The notes beneath the pieces were generated by a model. That model ran no database searches and was not told where the DNA came from. It was given only the letters and a program-made list of their open reading frames with translations. Shown piece after piece: positions 1 to 12,545 of a stretch of 64,000 nucleotides of DNA; positions within the stretch are counted from its first letter, which is position 1, and each line of letters starts with the position of its first letter. Source of the stretch: Larix kaempferi (taxonomy: Eukaryota; Streptophyta; Pinopsida; Pinales; Pinaceae); contig BSBM01000386.1 in NCBI GenBank assembly GCA_027924585.1, forward strand, positions 3,806,001 to 3,870,000, written 5' to 3'. Made by a program: the position numbers and the translations under genes.

Positions 1-1254
1 CATCCCATTGTCCGACCAACAGGAAATAAGAGCGTTACGTTTGACGCAGGGGAAGAAAAGGACACTTTCCTAAAGGCACAGCAGGAGGTGTTCTGACAAA
101 TGAGGAATGTACCTCTTCAAGAAGAAATCTATGATATGTCACCGACGTTCGACCAGACGAAGTCGCGAAGAAAGGCCACTACCTTAAGGGAATTCCTAGA
201 GAGTTTCTTAGCATTAGCGAAGAATGAGCATGCATTAGATGAGATATCCAATCTACTGAATCGACAGGACGACGAATGGCAAGAGCTCAGAGTCAATTGC
301 ATACATAAGAAAAGAAGGACGGGTAGAGAGACGAAGATGTCGACACAAATCGAAGCATTCGATGTCGACTCCATTATTTTGGATTTAGGATTAGATGTGA
401 ACATTCTGACAAAACAAACATGGGAAACAATGGGAAAACCACAAATGACCTGGTCACCCATACAGCCGTGATTGGAAAACTAGAGCAAGGTCACCCCCCT
501 TGGCCGAGTGTGCCAACTTCCTTTCGAAATCGAAGGACTTCGGACATATGCCAATTTCGATGTTATAGAGATAATAGATAACACATGTCCATATCCAGCA
601 CTATTGGGAATCGACTGGGCCATGGAAAATCAGGCAATCATCAATTTCAAGAAGAGGATCATGTCATTCGAAGATCGGGAAATAAGGGTTCTCGCACCGC
701 TGGATCTTGCGGAAGGACAATGATACATGGAGCCCACTAGCGATGAAAATGCGGAAGGATGGGATAGCCTATATAATATTTCGGAATATTATATCAATCC
801 AACTGCTGAAGGGGAACTAGAATGGCACAGCACTAGTTCAGCATTCTCCGACTCAGATGAGGCCCTTGAGAATTGACATAACTGGATGCACAATGTATCC
901 TTCCGAAGATGTGCACGGATTACACAATCCTTGCGGAAGGTAGCCATGAAGGAATATGAAAACATGGCGGCCCCAAGGATATCTTAATAAAAAACAATGG
1001 CCTTGGAGATAATGAGAGAGGACCATCACATCATGTCGAGACCCATAAATGACGAGGACCTCAGAGCTACATACGAACCAAAACCAGAAGACAATCACGG
1101 CAACGGGATACCAGAGATAGCGTTCGACAAAGATCAACAACCATTAGAAACCAAAGAAGTGAAGATTGGATCAAAGGGAAACCAGGAATTCGCAAATAGT
1201 GGTGACCCCCGAGATGAGTTGGTCAGTGCGAAAATAATTGTCCCACCAAGATGA
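1..1254 (+). pseudogene. Decayed Ty3/gypsy fragment: aspartic protease and acidic linker
   Basis: One forward frame runs through the stretch with several stops (for example at 469-471 and 721-723). Around 364-450 it reads like a retropepsin active site, with DLGLDVNILTKQTW where DSGSDVNIL would be usual, so the catalytic Ser/Gly pair is altered. The second half of the fold follows at 508-723 (LLGIDWAMENQAIINFKKR), typical of plant gypsy proteases. An acidic linker rich in S, D and E follows to about 880. At 1141-1200 there is a short motif (KEVKIGSKGNQEFANSGD) resembling what precedes reverse transcriptase in gypsy polyproteins, but no RT follows. Gag lies outside the window or is lost. This is a dead fragment, possibly the front of the same element as the extra ORF downstream. 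Confidence 0.7.
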
Positions 1255-1982
1255 GTTGGTCAGGAATTCACAAATAGTGGTGACCTCCAAGATGAGTTGT
1301 GACTGCATGAGGATTAGGATTGGCCTCTGATAGAAGTAAACAAACATTTAGACAAATCAAGAAACACAACGACTCCTCTGAAAACCAAGCTGAAGCGAAT
1401 CCAGTACCAACCACATCAACAAAAACTAGCTGCAACAATCAAACGGATCAATGGAGAACTTCTTACAAATAGAAATGAGAAGTGTGTAATTTCGACCCAG
1501 TGGAACCTGCGAAGAACAACCGCAGTAGAGCATCCAAGGGCACGACGACGTATTGACATGGTGGTATTCGCTGTGCTGTTGTAAAAAAAATAAAAAATAA
1601 AAATAAAAATCAAATCACATGAATCATAATAAAAGACAAAAAGTTGTCGACACGATAGACTCAAGATGGAAGCTGCCACAATGAGTGATAGTCCAATTCA
1701 GAAATCAAGGAACTAAAGATCACATTTACACCACACCGAACAACACCAAAACCAAGACACCGAGAGTTAATATCCAGTGCAGGCGACAGATTTGGCGAAT
1801 CCCGATGAGAATTGGCAATGATGGCCCCAAACAGATTAATACTACCAACTAGTATATATAAGGCAATGGGGAAATAGGTCCAGCCACTGTAGTATTCCAG
1901 GAGACGAATGGAAATGTATGTGTCTAGCACCAACACTGAAATACCATAGGCCACATCGATTGTTCAGGAGCAGCCCGAAGTC
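1255..1982. other. Gap without recognisable gene
   Basis: The forward frame of the protease stays mostly open to about 1580 with basic, low-complexity sense (KTKLKRIQYQPHQQ), but I recognise no domain. An A-rich run lies at 1582-1612. From 1613 to the next ORF nothing is seen. The reverse transcriptase expected here for an autonomous gypsy element is absent. Confidence 0.5.
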
Positions 1983-4813
1983 ATGTCGTCAATCCCGCAT
2001 AAGAAAAAGAGGAGTGTGACTCGACCTCCTGATACTGGTAGAGAAACAAAGAAGGCCACCAGGGAATCCACTAGAAATAAGATTGGCATTGTAGGACCCT
2101 CAGCTGTTGAATATGTGCAAGGGGGATACGACGGTCCCATGCTTTTAGAATACGTTCCATCTCGTCGGGTAGGGGTGCCCGCGTTGCGGATTAACAAAAA
2201 TGACAGATACACCATTGCGGTTGCACTGGTACCTCTAGGGGTTAAGACGATTGGGGACATTACCACCAAGTTGCAGAGATTACAATACACTGAACCTGAT
2301 CTCGCTAAGTTTAAAGAGTATGTAGAAGCTTACGAGGACGTCCCCCATGCGGGCGGCCCAACCATGAAGGAACAGAGGGAGTGGGAACAGGCATTGGCAT
2401 GATTAGGGTTACTTGGCATCACCCTTCTACCACATTTTGGGTGACTGGAACAGGTCAACGCATGCGTCAAGCAACTCCTTGCATGCTTCCATGACAGATA
2501 CCTATGGTTGCATGAGATAATCCCAGTTATCGTCGACCTCGTTGCCAAATTCACTGGCCTATCACAATATGGAGCTAACCCTTTGAAATTTTTCCAAGCA
2601 AAGGATAATGATAAGAAAGTAGCTGAGCAGTTGGATATAAAGTATGGGGTACAGAAAGATTCCCGGGGTTACCTGATCTACGCCATTAACAACCAAGCGG
2701 TCCGAGTTGCAGCAAACATATTGGCAGTCAAGGTAAATGGGAAAAACCGACCGATGCAATGCAATTCAGGGTTCATTGCAAGAGCAGAACAATGCGCCAC
2801 AGGAGAAAGGTTGAACTAGGCTCAATTCCTACTACACGAACTAACCGAGGATGCATATGATGCCCAGGAAAATGGATGGCCTTTCATGTATTCATGGTTA
2901 CTCCTCCTGATTTCCTTAAAAGCATGGAGGGAGCTAGAGGACTATCAAGGGGTGGACCTCGCAGAACCGCGAGTGTGCGATGGTGTGCGATACCAGAACT
3001 TGTGGGAAAATATAGATAAGGAATGACATCATGAGAATGTTATCCAGTTTTACATTTGGCTCGAGAGAATGCGGATGGATGTAATGATGATACCGCGGAT
3101 CACACTATAGGCTGCAATGAAGTATCAGTCCATTGGCCAAATATCTGTTGAAACACACACAATTTACCTCCGAGCACACGCAGATCCGACCAAGCAATGG
3201 GTGATAACACAGTACAAGCTCACTGAAGCCAAGCTTGAAAACATCATCGCCAACTGGGTTGAGGAATGGAAGGTCCCTGCAGATCCAAAGGACATTGAAG
3301 CGGCACAGGCAGTAGGCCACCAACACCCGGAAAAGAATGATGAGTCCTCCACTAACTAAAAGGAGGAACAAGAGACTGATTTGAAGGATCAAATGGTTGA
3401 CTCTGGTCACGACGAGGCCTCCACAGCTAACACCCCAACGGATCCAGAGCTCGACCTCCAGCAGGAAGAACGATGGAAAAAGAACCGAATGGACCGTGGC
3501 GACGGTAGTACACGAACCGAGCTCACTGTGCAGCAAGATGATAGTCTGGTGGATAGTATTACACAGATTATAGAGCACAACCTCCAGAAGGTTACAAAGC
3601 ATTCCGCAGACAATTTCCTGTACATAGGGGAATTGTTAAATACAATGGAGAATACAATAATCAACATTCAGGTACCACACAACGATATCCAGCAAAACCT
3701 GTCGACTCCCAGAGTCGAGGTCGAGGTAGGCAACTAGAAACACATAATTCAAGTCGACACACACCCCTTCTTCACAGGTGATGAGAATTTGGACCTGGAG
3801 CTCAAAAATGATCCCCTGACAATGGTCGACTTTAACCTGCTGCCAATGTTAACACTACATCAGGTCCAAGCAGCAACAAGCGCATAAATCCAGGACTGTG
3901 AGGCTACGATGCACAATAATATGGTCGATTACATGAAATGACTACAATGTAGTGAGATAGAGGCCCAGCAGCTTCGAGACGACCATAATGCAGTACGGGA
4001 TAGAAGGGTACAGGCTCTTGAGGAGAAGGCGCAATTAGAGAAATCCCTTGTTGACATGGAAGCAGTCATCGCAGAACAGACCAGAGCATTCACTGTGAAG
4101 GAAGAAATTGCGATGGAACATATGAGTCTAGAAAGAGTGCTAGCAAAGGCATGTGAAACAGCAGCACTGGACACGGATGTTGACCTGGAAGCCCAAACTG
4201 TCATATTAGGAGTTGTTGTTAATGAGCTCCGAAAGGAAAATGCAGAAATCCAGGCTTGGGTAACACCTCGCACACCACTAGCACAAGTCCATAGTTGACA
4301 AACGGCGATAGAAGAAGCAGTGTTGGAAATTCAGGAGTTGGAACAGACTGCACAGAAGGTAGCTGTAAGTCTTATAGAGTTTTGGGATAGGTTGGTCGAA
4401 GATGACCAGTTAGTGGCACTAAATAAAATGCATCGCGAAGCCGAAAAGTAGCTAGAACGTTTAAGGGGTCATTTAAAGTAATGCCCACCATGACAAGGAT
4501 GACAAAGACTACGGAATTACAAAATATGAAGCAACGAGCTGAGAAATCCCATGAAAGAAAGAAACGATGAGCGACACTTTTGGACGAGCTTCAAGAAAAT
4601 GTAGAAGCCCTGCTAGCAAGCATGGTTCCAGAGATGAAACAGGTACAGGAGAAACTACAAGAGGTGCGACAAAAAGTGACTGACCAACCAACGGAGCAGC
4701 AGGTGACAGAAAATGCATAGATTCGCACATCAGTGAAGGAGATAGTCGACTGGATCTGTACCACCTATGAGGAATTTCAACAACAGTATAAAAAACCAGC
4801 AGTGTCCAGCTGA
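1983..4813 (+). pseudogene. Long extra ORF of unknown family with C-terminal coiled coil, stop-ridden
   Basis: From the ATG at 1983 a single frame continues to about 4450 with scattered stops (2400, 2817, 3000, 3357, 3735, 4296 and others). It then shifts to another frame from the ATG at 4490 to a stop at 4811-4813. The N-terminus is basic (HKKKRSVTRPP, a possible nuclear signal). The middle (2480-3350) has a folded-protein look with hydrophobic and aromatic positions (DRYLWLHEIIPVIVDLVAKF; WPFMYSWLLLLISLKAW). From about 3930 the protein is rich in E, K, Q, A and L with heptad-like spacing, suggesting a long coiled coil. I do not recognise the family. By position, after a gypsy protease and with no RT, it may be the extra ORF of a non-autonomous gypsy element. 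That link is inference. Confidence 0.5.
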
Positions 4814-7199
4814 AGTGGTTCGGGATGAGCCACAAGTTTGTGTTGGGGGCCTATTGGCATGGGATATATCCGTAGGAAGTGTGGAAGCCAACAAGCGTGA
4901 AAGGGTCACTCCGCGGAAGAAGGACCTTTCACCACTTTTTGCGAAAGTATAAGTATTGTTAATAGCTGAGTCGGTCATGTGGACCACTTTGTAAAATGAT
5001 GTAAGTATATAAATAAATCAATATTGTAAGCCTCAGGGCATTGATCCATTGATGATTATTCCTACCTTTTGGGTTTGGTTGTAACTGCGATCTCATGTTT
5101 TGACTATTTCCGCGACGGGTTTTTCTGCAGGGTTTAATGAATGCATCAAGATGTTCGGTTATGAGGTCTATCTTTTGTTTTTACAACGATGAATAATTAT
5201 GTATGTTTATGATATGGCGGATTTGATGATGCTTAATATGATTAAGTAGGATGAGTTTGTTAATGTGAATGGTTTATGGTAAATATGCGAATTACTTCTG
5301 ATGCGAATGGTAAATGAATAGTTGATCATAGAATTAGTTATCTCTGGTTCATGCAGTAGTGTGGATTCTATGTGTAAGAGCATATCCTCCTCACCACTGT
5401 AGAAGCTTGGTTCTTGCAGCACCCTTATCCGCCTCGGGTGAGACCTCACTTGCTTCGCAGGTGTTGCTAGGAAGGATAACTCCTTTCCGGGCCGATGAAT
5501 AAAAAGTTGTTGGTGTTGTTGACAACTGTGTGAATCCTTGTTGAAAGACTCCGTGTCAACACTAAAGATGCCTACCGTCAAATTAGTATGTGCGATTGGA
5601 TGTTTCCAAGTTGGAGGCGCTGCAAGCGCTGACATGGCGTTAACAAGGAAAGGAGGTTACATTTTGGACAACGACGGAGGATGCAGACCAATGGTTTAAA
5701 GTACATCTCTATTGATCACCAAAATGATTGCAAATACAATAGAGGCCACCTCAGCACCATCATATACTCCGCCGTTTATCTCAAGATCTTTTCCCAGCAT
5801 GTTTCATGTCAGCTCGAGCTTTGGGAATCACTGTTACTCAAATGGAGGGCTCGAATAGGCCATCATGGAAAATGTGACTATACGTAGCTGTTTTCATCAT
5901 CACGGTTGATATGGTCCTTACGTCCCCTATTCGAAATCGGTATATGGAGAAGGTTGTACACCTGGAAGTCCCGGTATCTTTCAGTTAGAGTTTGGTCATG
6001 GAGGAAGATTAGAAATTCGACGTAGTATTTATGACCAAACAAGAGTGGTCCGAAGTGGAGGAAGGGCATGCTCCTTCGTCTCCTGTAGTATTCGACCACA
6101 TGGAAGATGGCACTACTAGTGAAGATGAAGAGGCCGAGGAACGCAGGTGTGCAAAAGAGTTCGACATCTGAGAAAGAAAGAGACCCCTGAAGTCAAGCAA
6201 GGTATCCAGTAGGGCACAAAGATTCTAAAAGATTCTGTGATCTCCACTAAGGAAATGACACCTCCCCCTCCAACAAAGAAATCACAAGCAGACAACTCTT
6301 TGAAAGTGGAAAACTTCTTTGATCCACAGGACCGATTAAAGACTCACGAGTAAGGTGACGCTCTGCTCATGGTATTTCTGTTTCCTGTCTTAATCAATCT
6401 ATTTTGAAATCAACACATATGTAATAATCCAAAATTTTGAGGCTGTCGAGGTGGCAGCATAATTCTAATTGTTTCCTAAGGACCAATTCCAGGCGAGGAG
6501 CCTATAAAAATCATTGTAATAGAAGAACTAAGGGTTGGAAAATCATTCGCCTAAGTCCTGGGGATAGAGCTCTGATTTTAGTCTTTTACATTGCAATGCC
6601 TATGGTAGACTGTTTTGCAGAGATTCCTATGTTATCTTAACTTGTAGTCTATTTTTCTCTCTTCTTTATGTGCTCGTACTTCCTGTTATGCATTTACATT
6701 ATGTTTTCCCTTTCATATCTGAGATCAGTGTATAATAGCTTAGAATTCTTGGAAACAAGCTCGGGTTATTATCTTAGGTGTTCATTAAACATTGCTACTA
6801 AAGTTGATATTGAATTCATCTTTGCTGGATGCTCATATCAATGGTCTGTTCTTACTTTCTTCTTTTACTACCAGAAAATATATTTACGATGGCAAGAGGG
6901 TAGCTACTCTGCCTCTGTTTTAATAATATGCACTATAACACTGCTATTTGATTTATGTATGATACCTTGACTCCATTGCCCAATATTTTCTCTTATGATT
7001 TATCCTGCCAATGCTTTTTAAACAAATTTGTCCTAACAAAAGTTTGACCTTTTGAGAATGTGCTTGATCGAATATTTTTCAATGAAGGCTGATGTGTGTG
7101 TTCATTGCTGAAAGCTTTGAGTATTTTTTAGTCTTTCGTAGATGTGTAGAGAGAGCCCTATCTGACTATGCTCGGTCAGTAGCACATGTCTAAATTGGT
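4814..7199. other. No confident gene; patch of coding-like sequence at 5,780-6,200
   Basis: 4814-5640 shows no domain. At 5780-6200 one forward frame gives coding-like stretches (SARALGITVTQMEGSNRPSW, then an acidic segment near 6050-6170 with DHMEDGTTSEDEEAEER) broken by stops; family not recognised. 6350-7199 is AT-rich with no domain, and nothing there resembles LINE ORF2, which would be expected downstream of the minus-strand LINE ORF1. Confidence 0.4.
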
Positions 7200-8498
7200 T
7201 AGTGGTTACCCTGATTCTGCACTTTCATAACCCTAGGGTACGTTTTGGGTGCTAACACCCGTTTTTCCCCTTCCTCAGGTTGTTTTCTTTTGATGCCTTT
7301 CATTGGATGTTTATCAATACCTAGGTGATTTGGTTTTAAGGATAGCCTGCTGTAGAAGTTCAAGATTCCTTCTGGAGACATATCCTTTCCCTTTTTTACT
7401 GCACTCCTTCTCTATGTTGTCTAGATCCAGATCTCCTAGGTCCATGTCCTCTATATCCTCCATTGTTTCTTCCTCCATGGTTTCCGCTACCTCCTCCATA
7501 TGCACATTTTCAGGCCTGATTGTTGATTGGTTTCCGTACTCAGAAGGAGGTTTATCCTTGTTTGTATTTTCCTCCTCAATCTCCATGTTGCTCAGGGTCG
7601 CAAATCTATTCCCAGCCTTATTCCTCTTGTTTTTGTTTTGTTTTTCATGAGGTTGGTGTGGTATCTTTATGTTTTGTTTCTTGCGGCTTGGAACCTGAGT
7701 AAAACACTTGCTATCCTATTCCTTTTCTTTTTTTCTCTAGCGTCGAGGTCACAGCGGATTTAATGGCCAGAAAATCTCTGCTTAGATGCCTATAGTCATG
7801 GCATTGCCGACATCTGAATGGGAGTTGTTCATAATCAAGAGGTTGGACCCAGTCTTCATCTTCCCAAGTCAAATTGATTACCTATGGGAGATGTTTAGAA
7901 AGGTTCACGTAGACACAGATTCGAGCATAAGTAGTATATATTTGAAGCCTTGCCTTCTCTAAAACTTTCACAAACTTCCCAAGGGTATTCACAATGGCCT
8001 CCATAATTTCAAGTTCCCAGTATTCACAGGGGAGCGAGTAGAGCCAAATGGAGAACGGGGAAATACTCAAGTCCTCTGTATCAGGATTAAACCTCTCTTT
8101 CCAAGGGAGAAGGAATAAACCTACAGAGTAAAAAAACTATGGTCCCCCCATTAGAACCCGATCCCGATCTTCTTGGTTCAAAAATATAATGGTGAAAAAC
8201 AATTTTGCACCCAGATGTAGATCATAATTTCCTTTGGGGTTCCAGGTGGCCTTGATCCAATAGATCAGATCTTTATCCTTGGACCAGATGCCAATGAATT
8301 TCCCGATGAGGGATTTCTTCTTCCATTGCTCGAATCGGTCACGCATCTATTCAGAGGTGAACTGCAGAGATATTTTTTTAGTAGATCAGGGTAAACAACC
8401 CCCCCCCCCCCCCCCGAGTGTTTTTCGTAGCAGTCTCCATTAATTTTTCCATTGGGATACCTTGGTCTTCCTAGTGCACAGTTGGAATCTGTGAACAA
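7200..8498 (-). pseudogene. Plant L1-type LINE ORF1 (DUF4283 plus zinc knuckle), truncated
   Basis: Read on the minus strand, 8498-8140 gives the DUF4283 start (YPNGKINGDCYEK, then FEQWKKKSLIGKFIGIWSKD and WIKATWNPKGNYDL). It continues at 8070-7880 (IWLYSLPCEYWELEIMEAI, YARICVYVNLS). At about 7855-7765 comes the zinc-knuckle region (PLDYEQLPFRCRQCHDYRHLSRD), whose last Cys is replaced by Phe. An acidic stretch at 7586-7380 leads to RRNLELLQQAILKTKSP. These segments, in this order, match the RNA-binding ORF1 of plant L1-like elements. Frames shift and stops occur throughout. The endonuclease/RT ORF2 is missing, so the 3' part rather than the usual 5' part has been lost. A 17-base C run interrupts the N-terminal region. 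Confidence 0.8.
8399..8415. repeat. Homopolymer run of 17 C
   Basis: Seventeen consecutive C (G on the LINE coding strand) lie inside the LINE ORF1 N-terminal region. This is a slippage-prone tract that adds glycine codons or shifts frame. The length could also be an assembly artefact. Confidence 0.8.
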
Positions 8499-8713
8499 CT
8501 TGGGTGATCCAAATATGTGGAGGGGGATCCTCCCCCTCTGAGAAATGCCATTCGAGAACCCCGGTCTTCGATTATAGATCTACCCTTAGAAGCCAATAAT
8601 CAATCACCTTTACTAGCCTCCGCACCAGCTCAAACGCGTGCAGGGCACACGTAGGGTTTACTACCTCCGTAGCATTCCTCTAAGAGCACTCGTCCTCTTC
8701 TCCGGGAGATCCA

Positions 8714-9345
8714 CATGGAAACTTCATATTTTCAATCCAATGGTCTAGATTATACTAGATGAACGACTCCCAATAAATGCTCAATAATTAATTATTAAAT
8801 GATATTTAGTGCACTCATGTCATTTAATAAAGTGATGAACCTTTTAATTAATCACTCACTTGACTTTATTATTAAAATGAACTTAGGATATAACCATGAC
8901 TTAACTTTTAATAAAGCGACTTTAAAAACATAAAGTACTTTCTCACTTTATTAATTAATGACTAGGGTTCACCGTTTTAAAGTGTTCTGGTCCACCCCAA
9001 GGAAACACAAGGTGAACAACACTTCCTAGGTAACTTTTCAACAATGGATGACTAGCAGTTTGTGCAAATAAGCAGAGAGACCAAGTGACCTATAGGTGTT
9101 CACCAACCACAAGTTAAAATTGCTATGCTAATTACTAATTTGAATTAACACATCTCATTTTACTGCTTGGACTTTAAAAGCTTCCCTACAATACTAAATA
9201 TTATAAAAATAGTATATAATTTGTGTTAATATTTAAATTTTATTCTTTGATTTTAAATTACTACCTATTAGTGATATGCTCGGCTGAACAATTGACGTGA
9301 CCAATAATAGGGTTATATTTCTGTTACACATAGAATTCGGGAGCA
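8714..9345. repeat. 632-bp dispersed repeat, copy 1
   Basis: Nearly collinear with 46637-47268 in the same orientation, from CATGGAAACTTC to TTCGGGAGCA. It is AT-rich, non-coding, and includes TTAATTAA-type palindromes. Neither copy has a clear target duplication or terminal inverted repeat. It may be an old LTR or other non-autonomous element. Confidence 0.85.
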
Positions 9346-10125
9346 ATCTTGGTAGTCTTCAATATTGTGTTAGACGCGGGATGTTATTCCTGAATTCAAA
9401 ATAGCGATGGCTAGAAGTTCTACCTCTCCAGTACCTCCATGATTATCCATCAATAAACAGAGTGTTTAAAAGTTGAATGTTTTCTATCATTTTTATTTTA
9501 ATTATTTTTTACCATTTTTACTTCAAATTTAGTTGGAATTGGAATTATTCGAATAACACATATAAATTGTTAAAATTATATAATTTTGATGAAATAAAGT
9601 AAGTGTAAGTATTTGATGGGTTTAAATCCATTTTTACAAATTAAAATTATAAAAATGAAAAATTATATCATTTAACTACCTAAAAATTAAATATAATAGT
9701 GAGATGCTAAGTAATTAATATTTACTAGAGCTTACTGGAAATCAATCCAATAAATATATCCATCTTTTATCAATCCCAATTTTGTATCAAATTTGATCAT
9801 GGAGCATTTTTTCTTATCAAAAAATTAAAAAGAAATCTTTAAATAAAGTTAACTCTATAAACGAAACCATCAATTTTGCATGTACTTTCAAAGTCCAAAA
9901 CTATCCATGATTGGGTGTATAGAGCTAAATTTATTTGAATATTTCGTTTGATTTTTTGTTAATTTGAAAGTCGAACCTTGGCTCATTTATAAGGAGGAAA
10001 TAACGCCTTGGTATCAATGTATAGACCAACGAATTTTGAATATAATATAATGTTGAAAATCGTAATATATATATATATATATCTCCAATGGAACACATCA
10101 TGGGAAACCCTCGGGTACTTTCCCT
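9346..10125. other. AT-rich spacer, no gene
   Basis: Very AT-rich with many homopolymer and TA runs, including (TA)n at about 10066-10081. No coding or element signal was seen up to the start of copia element A. Confidence 0.6.
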
Positions 10126-10890
10126 TGTTAGAACATTGTTACACCTTAGGACCTTATTCATACATCAATTTGTTGATTAAATGGTAAAAAATAAGGTTAA
10201 TAATTACAATCCAAGGTTGTTAGAAGTTAGTTGGGGCTAATTATGGCTATTCCACCACTTATGGGCCAAAATATGGTCAAATATAGCTATTGGGAACCCT
10301 AGTAATGGCCACCTCTAGCATTTATTACCACCTCTTGAGCAAAGGATCCCTGTAATTCCTTGTTTTAAGGAAGTTATCCTTGACTTAAGGCACCCATGCA
10401 ATGTATGTGGTCATTTTGGCCCTTTCTTGGTTGTTTTGGCCTTTCCTTGGACACCTAACTTCCACCCAATCTTATCCACCCCATGTGTGCGCCTCATTTA
10501 TGTATTCCCATGCCTATCCAATGTTCACATGGACAATTTGCACTTATTTGGATAGATTTGGGATCCTATTGGTCAACCCAGGGGGGGATTGAGGTCCAAT
10601 GTAAGATAGCCACTTGTAGCATCCTCCAAAGGAAAACAAATTCTCCCAAATGTTATATAAGGGTGTTCAAAACTCATTTATGGGTTGGAAATATAATAAA
10701 CCTACTATTTGATCATTTGTTTTACTTTTTTTTTATCATTTGTATTACTGGTTTTTGATAATTTGTGACTAGTTTTTTATCATTTGTTTTCCATAATTAT
10801 TTTTGCACTAATTTCTTGCATACTAAGCCAAAATTATTGATTGTGAGGAAATATTTAGCTACTATATCCTACTGTGATCAATATTTCACA
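10126..10890 (+). repeat. Copia A 5' LTR
   Basis: Begins TGTTAGAACATTG and ends ATATTTCACA. It is repeated at 14187-14923. A TATA-like ATATAAGG lies near 10654-10661, preceding the inferred transcription start. Confidence 0.9.
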
Positions 10891-10908
10891 TGGTATCATA
10901 GCTCTTGG
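10891..10908 (+). other. Primer binding site, initiator-Met tRNA type
   Basis: TGGTATCATAGCTCTTGG directly follows the LTR. It resembles the TGGTATCAGAGC sequence complementary to the 3' end of tRNA-iMet, with one substitution in the core. Confidence 0.85.
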
Positions 10909-11160
10909 AGCTTCTATTCGAACCAAGACTGTTTTAGAAGTGCACCAGAAGCAATGGAGAAACCATAGAAGTCCCTGGGGCCATTTCCTTGAATCCATTG
11001 GAGGAATACTTTGGAGTCTACCCAGGGTGTGGTGCTCTCTCGAATGTTCCTTCTATTAAGTAGGGTTTGAATTAGTTAGTTAGGATCCCCTTTTAAGTGT
11101 TGAGAGTTTGCATTGCAGGTTCAAAGTGTTCATTGTCACCAAATGCGCAAGCTACAGAAG

Positions 11161-11466
11161 ATGGAGCAATATCATGTTAACTTTCTCACTCCATTCAATT
11201 ATTTTGAGTGGAAGGCCGAAATGTTTATCCAGCTGAGATTCGAGGTTCCCTTCGAAATAACCATGGGAACTGAGGTTGAGCCAAACTCTGCAGTAGAGAA
11301 GTCCAAGTTCTTCAACAGAATTGATGAAGCATTTGGCATGCCTTGTCTCAATATTTAAGGACACCCGATGTTTCATATTGATAGTCTTACCACTCCAAAT
11401 GAATTTTATCTCAAGCTTGAGTCATTGTTTGGGAAGACTGATGAGATGAGGGTGCCGTCAACTTGA
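11161..11466 (+). pseudogene. Copia A gag remnant
   Basis: Starts MEQYHVNFLTPFNYFEW, the usual opening of one group of plant copia gag proteins, and continues through FNRIDEAFGMPCLNI to a stop at 11356. In-frame similarity resumes as FHIDSLTTPNEFYLKLES. It is related to the gag of copia C at 39865-39473 on the minus strand (shared LTPFNYFEWK). After about 11466 the frame breaks, and sequence jumps to integrase near 11600, so the nucleocapsid, protease and N-terminal integrase are gone. Confidence 0.75.
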
Positions 11467-11596
11467 AAATGAGTTAATCTCACTAAGTCCAAACAACTTC
11501 AAATCCATCCAGGACTTGTTCACCAAGTTAAAATCCTTGGTATTGTAGATCAAACAGTGTGGAATTGATAAGAAAGAAGAACAATTAGTTATGTCC

Positions 11597-12545
11597 ATGA
11601 TTTTGAAACTGGTATGTGCTTAATTTCATTGATGATTTCTCAAGATATTGTTGGGTGTTCTTTCTCAAGCAAAAATCTGAAGTCTTCCAATCTTTCAAAG
11701 TTTTCAAAGCTTCTGTGGAAAAATTCAATGGGAGGAAGATGAAGGTATTAAGGACTGATAATGGAAGGGAATATTTAAATAAGGACCTGCAACAGCTATG
11801 TGAATAATATGGAATTCAAATGCAACAACACGTGCCTTACACACCCCAACAGAATGGTGTTGCAGAGTGCAAGAATAGAGCATTGAAGGAGATGGCTACA
11901 TGCATGATGGAGTCTAAGTATTTGTCTACTAAACTATGGGTTGAAGCCATAAATTGTTTTACATATATTCAGAACATAGCACCATACAAATCCTTGTAAG
12001 TAATGACTCCATTTGAGGCTTGGATGGGACACAAGGCAAATGTGTCTCATTTCAGGGTGTTTGGCTCAAGGGCATGGGCTAGAATATGTCCAGAAAAGAG
12101 AAAGGCCTTGCAGCCCCAAAGAAAGGAGTCCATAATGGATGGATATGCATAAGATTCAAAGGGATACAATCTCTTTTACCCCTCATCTCATAAAAATTTC
12201 ATTGAGAGAAGTGTTAAGTTCGAAGAAGAGCCCATGCATGCAACAGAACAAGGTGAAGGGGAATGCCCAAACCCCCCGCATGAAGAAGATGTAAGTGATG
12301 ATTCTTTCTATGATATTTCCGATTGTCATATGGAGGATGAATATGATGATATTTATGCATATCATGACCCTCCTACAATTCCCAAGTGGGATGAGAAAAC
12401 CATACAAGCTGCTGGTGAGCTTGCAGGTGATCCACAAGATTCTAGGAAGACTAGATCACAGTTTCACAATGCCTTGCCTTATTGTGATACACATATTCAT
12501 GGGACATGTTTTCTTATGGTTTTATATTATCCAAAATCATATTAA
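11597..12545 (+). pseudogene. Copia A integrase core and C-terminal region, broken
   Basis: Reads [19 protein letters not shown], then [11 protein letters not shown] with the second catalytic Asp. The Glu region follows (YTPQQNGVAECKNRALKEMA; usual AERKNR). The frame has stops at 11805, 11997 and 12150. The tail (12234-12545) is acidic (EEDVSDDSFYDISDCHMEDEY), as in copia linkers between integrase and RT. The front of the integrase, including the HHCC finger and first catalytic Asp, is deleted. The protein would have inserted the cDNA into the genome; this copy cannot. Confidence 0.8.

Noticed and set aside
3105-3602. 165-codon open frame on the minus strand
   Set aside because: It lies opposite the extra ORF at 1983-4813. 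Its Cys/Leu/Val-rich composition is what the complement of that frame gives; no domain.
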